DNA of 64,000 nucleotides from Trochalopteron elliotii (lineage: Eukaryota; Chordata; Aves; Passeriformes; Leiothrichidae). The notes beneath the pieces were generated by a model. The model was not told where the DNA came from, ran no database searches, and saw only the letters and a program-made list of their open reading frames with translations. Shown here piece by piece: positions 63,501 to 64,000 of the stretch. Position 1 is the first letter of the stretch. Each line of letters begins with the position of its first letter. The translations under genes were made by a program, and so were the position numbers. Where the stretch lies: NCBI GenBank assembly GCA_024734555.1, contig JANPWX010000336.1, positions 62,001 through 126,000 of the forward strand, given 5' to 3'.

Positions 63501-64000
63501 AGGAAGCAAAGAGAAAAAAGCCAGATCTCAGGGGTAGAAAGCACTTGGGACTGAAGAGGACTGAGCACTCTGTGTCTGAGGAAGGCACTGAGTTGGATGG
63601 AAAACAAGCTGCAGGCAAGAGTACAGTGGGCAGCTAGGAGGAGTTCATTTTTAGTTGCTGTTCTGGCCTTGTCACTTGGAATTGTTTCCATCTAAAAAAA
63701 AAAAAAAATCTGAGTTTATATTGAATCATTCCTGGCACAATCATGTGAGTTAGTAAGATTGAATCTTACTAAGATCTGCTAAGAACCTCTCCTGTTAAAA
63801 TTTAAAATACCTTTTTCTCCAGACCTCCTCTAACACAGAACAAACTCTGTGGAAAAAAAACCCATGTTCTGACTGTGGCTTCAACAACAGAATTTAGGAG
63901 AGAAGAGGGATAAGACTTGTACTTGGTTCTTATTCCTTTCAGTTTGTCTCTATATACAGATATAAAGATCATCCTTAGTTTTGAAATTCTCAGCTTGTGT

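Larger units (their letters stand above)
49361..64000. other. Intergenic region upstream of LANCL1
   Basis: I see no supported exon on either strand. In mammals CPS1 follows here on the opposite strand; I looked on the plus strand for its N-terminal coding sequence (MTRILTA-like start, VKAQTAHIVLEDG-like segment) and found nothing. The interval contains three CR1 copies, a 29-bp duplication at 51459-51516, a hairpin-rich repeat at 53234-53322, a (TCA)n run at 53340-53360 and a 15-base poly(A) at about 63695. The rest is unremarkable. Confidence 0.65.

Noticed and set aside
63680..63720. 15-base poly(A) as the tail of a processed pseudogene
   Set aside because: No polyadenylation signal at the proper distance upstream and no recognisable gene sequence before it. 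Treated as a simple A run.
49361..64000. CPS1 first coding exons
   Set aside because: Expected by synteny on the plus strand, but no ATG is followed by a CPS1-like N-terminus and no glutaminase-domain segment is visible.

Overview
This is a vertebrate nuclear genomic window, almost certainly from a bird. Three observations point there. Split genes with GT-AG introns encode two recognisable animal proteins. Several truncated chicken-repeat-1 (CR1) retrotransposon copies are present, the dominant avian LINE family. The genes lie close together, and the MYL1 first exon matches, as far as I recall, the chicken fast-muscle light chain N-terminus. I cannot name the species; a possible solo LTR is compatible with a songbird but does not prove it.

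Layout, left to right. Bases 1-9783 are the 5' part of intron 1 of MYL1 (minus strand). Its first coding exon, for the 40-residue Ala-Pro-rich N-terminus of fast skeletal myosin light chain 1 (MLC1f), is at 9784-9903, and a muscle-type promoter lies at about 10050-10190. The remaining MYL1 exons must lie beyond the left edge. Bases 10200-29420 are intergenic, with two CR1 copies, a solo LTR, an (AT)n microsatellite and a compact CTCF-like site cluster near 27230-27273. Bases 29420-48793 hold the complete LANCL1 gene on the minus strand in nine coding exons. Joined in phase they give 1200 bases, or 399 residues plus stop, the same length as I recall for human LANCL1. The zinc ligands Cys276, Cys322 and His323 and all seven GxxG-type repeats are intact. 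The gene starts in a CpG island (about 48400-48960). Bases 49000-64000 are intergenic, with a degenerate roughly 50-bp minisatellite, three more CR1 copies and simple repeats. I found no coding exon there. In mammals the next gene is CPS1, which is presumably beyond the right edge.

The two genes are unrelated in function: MYL1 is a sarcomere structural and regulatory subunit expressed in fast muscle, and LANCL1 is a broadly expressed cytosolic glutathione-binding protein. The MYL1-LANCL1 order and shared orientation match conserved vertebrate synteny. I found no clearly novel biological system. The items most worth following are the CTCF-like elements between and within the genes, a CpG-rich patch with a YY1-like motif and a possible plus-strand first exon in LANCL1 intron 2, an open in-frame reading frame upstream of the LANCL1 start, and the minisatellite beside the LANCL1 promoter.
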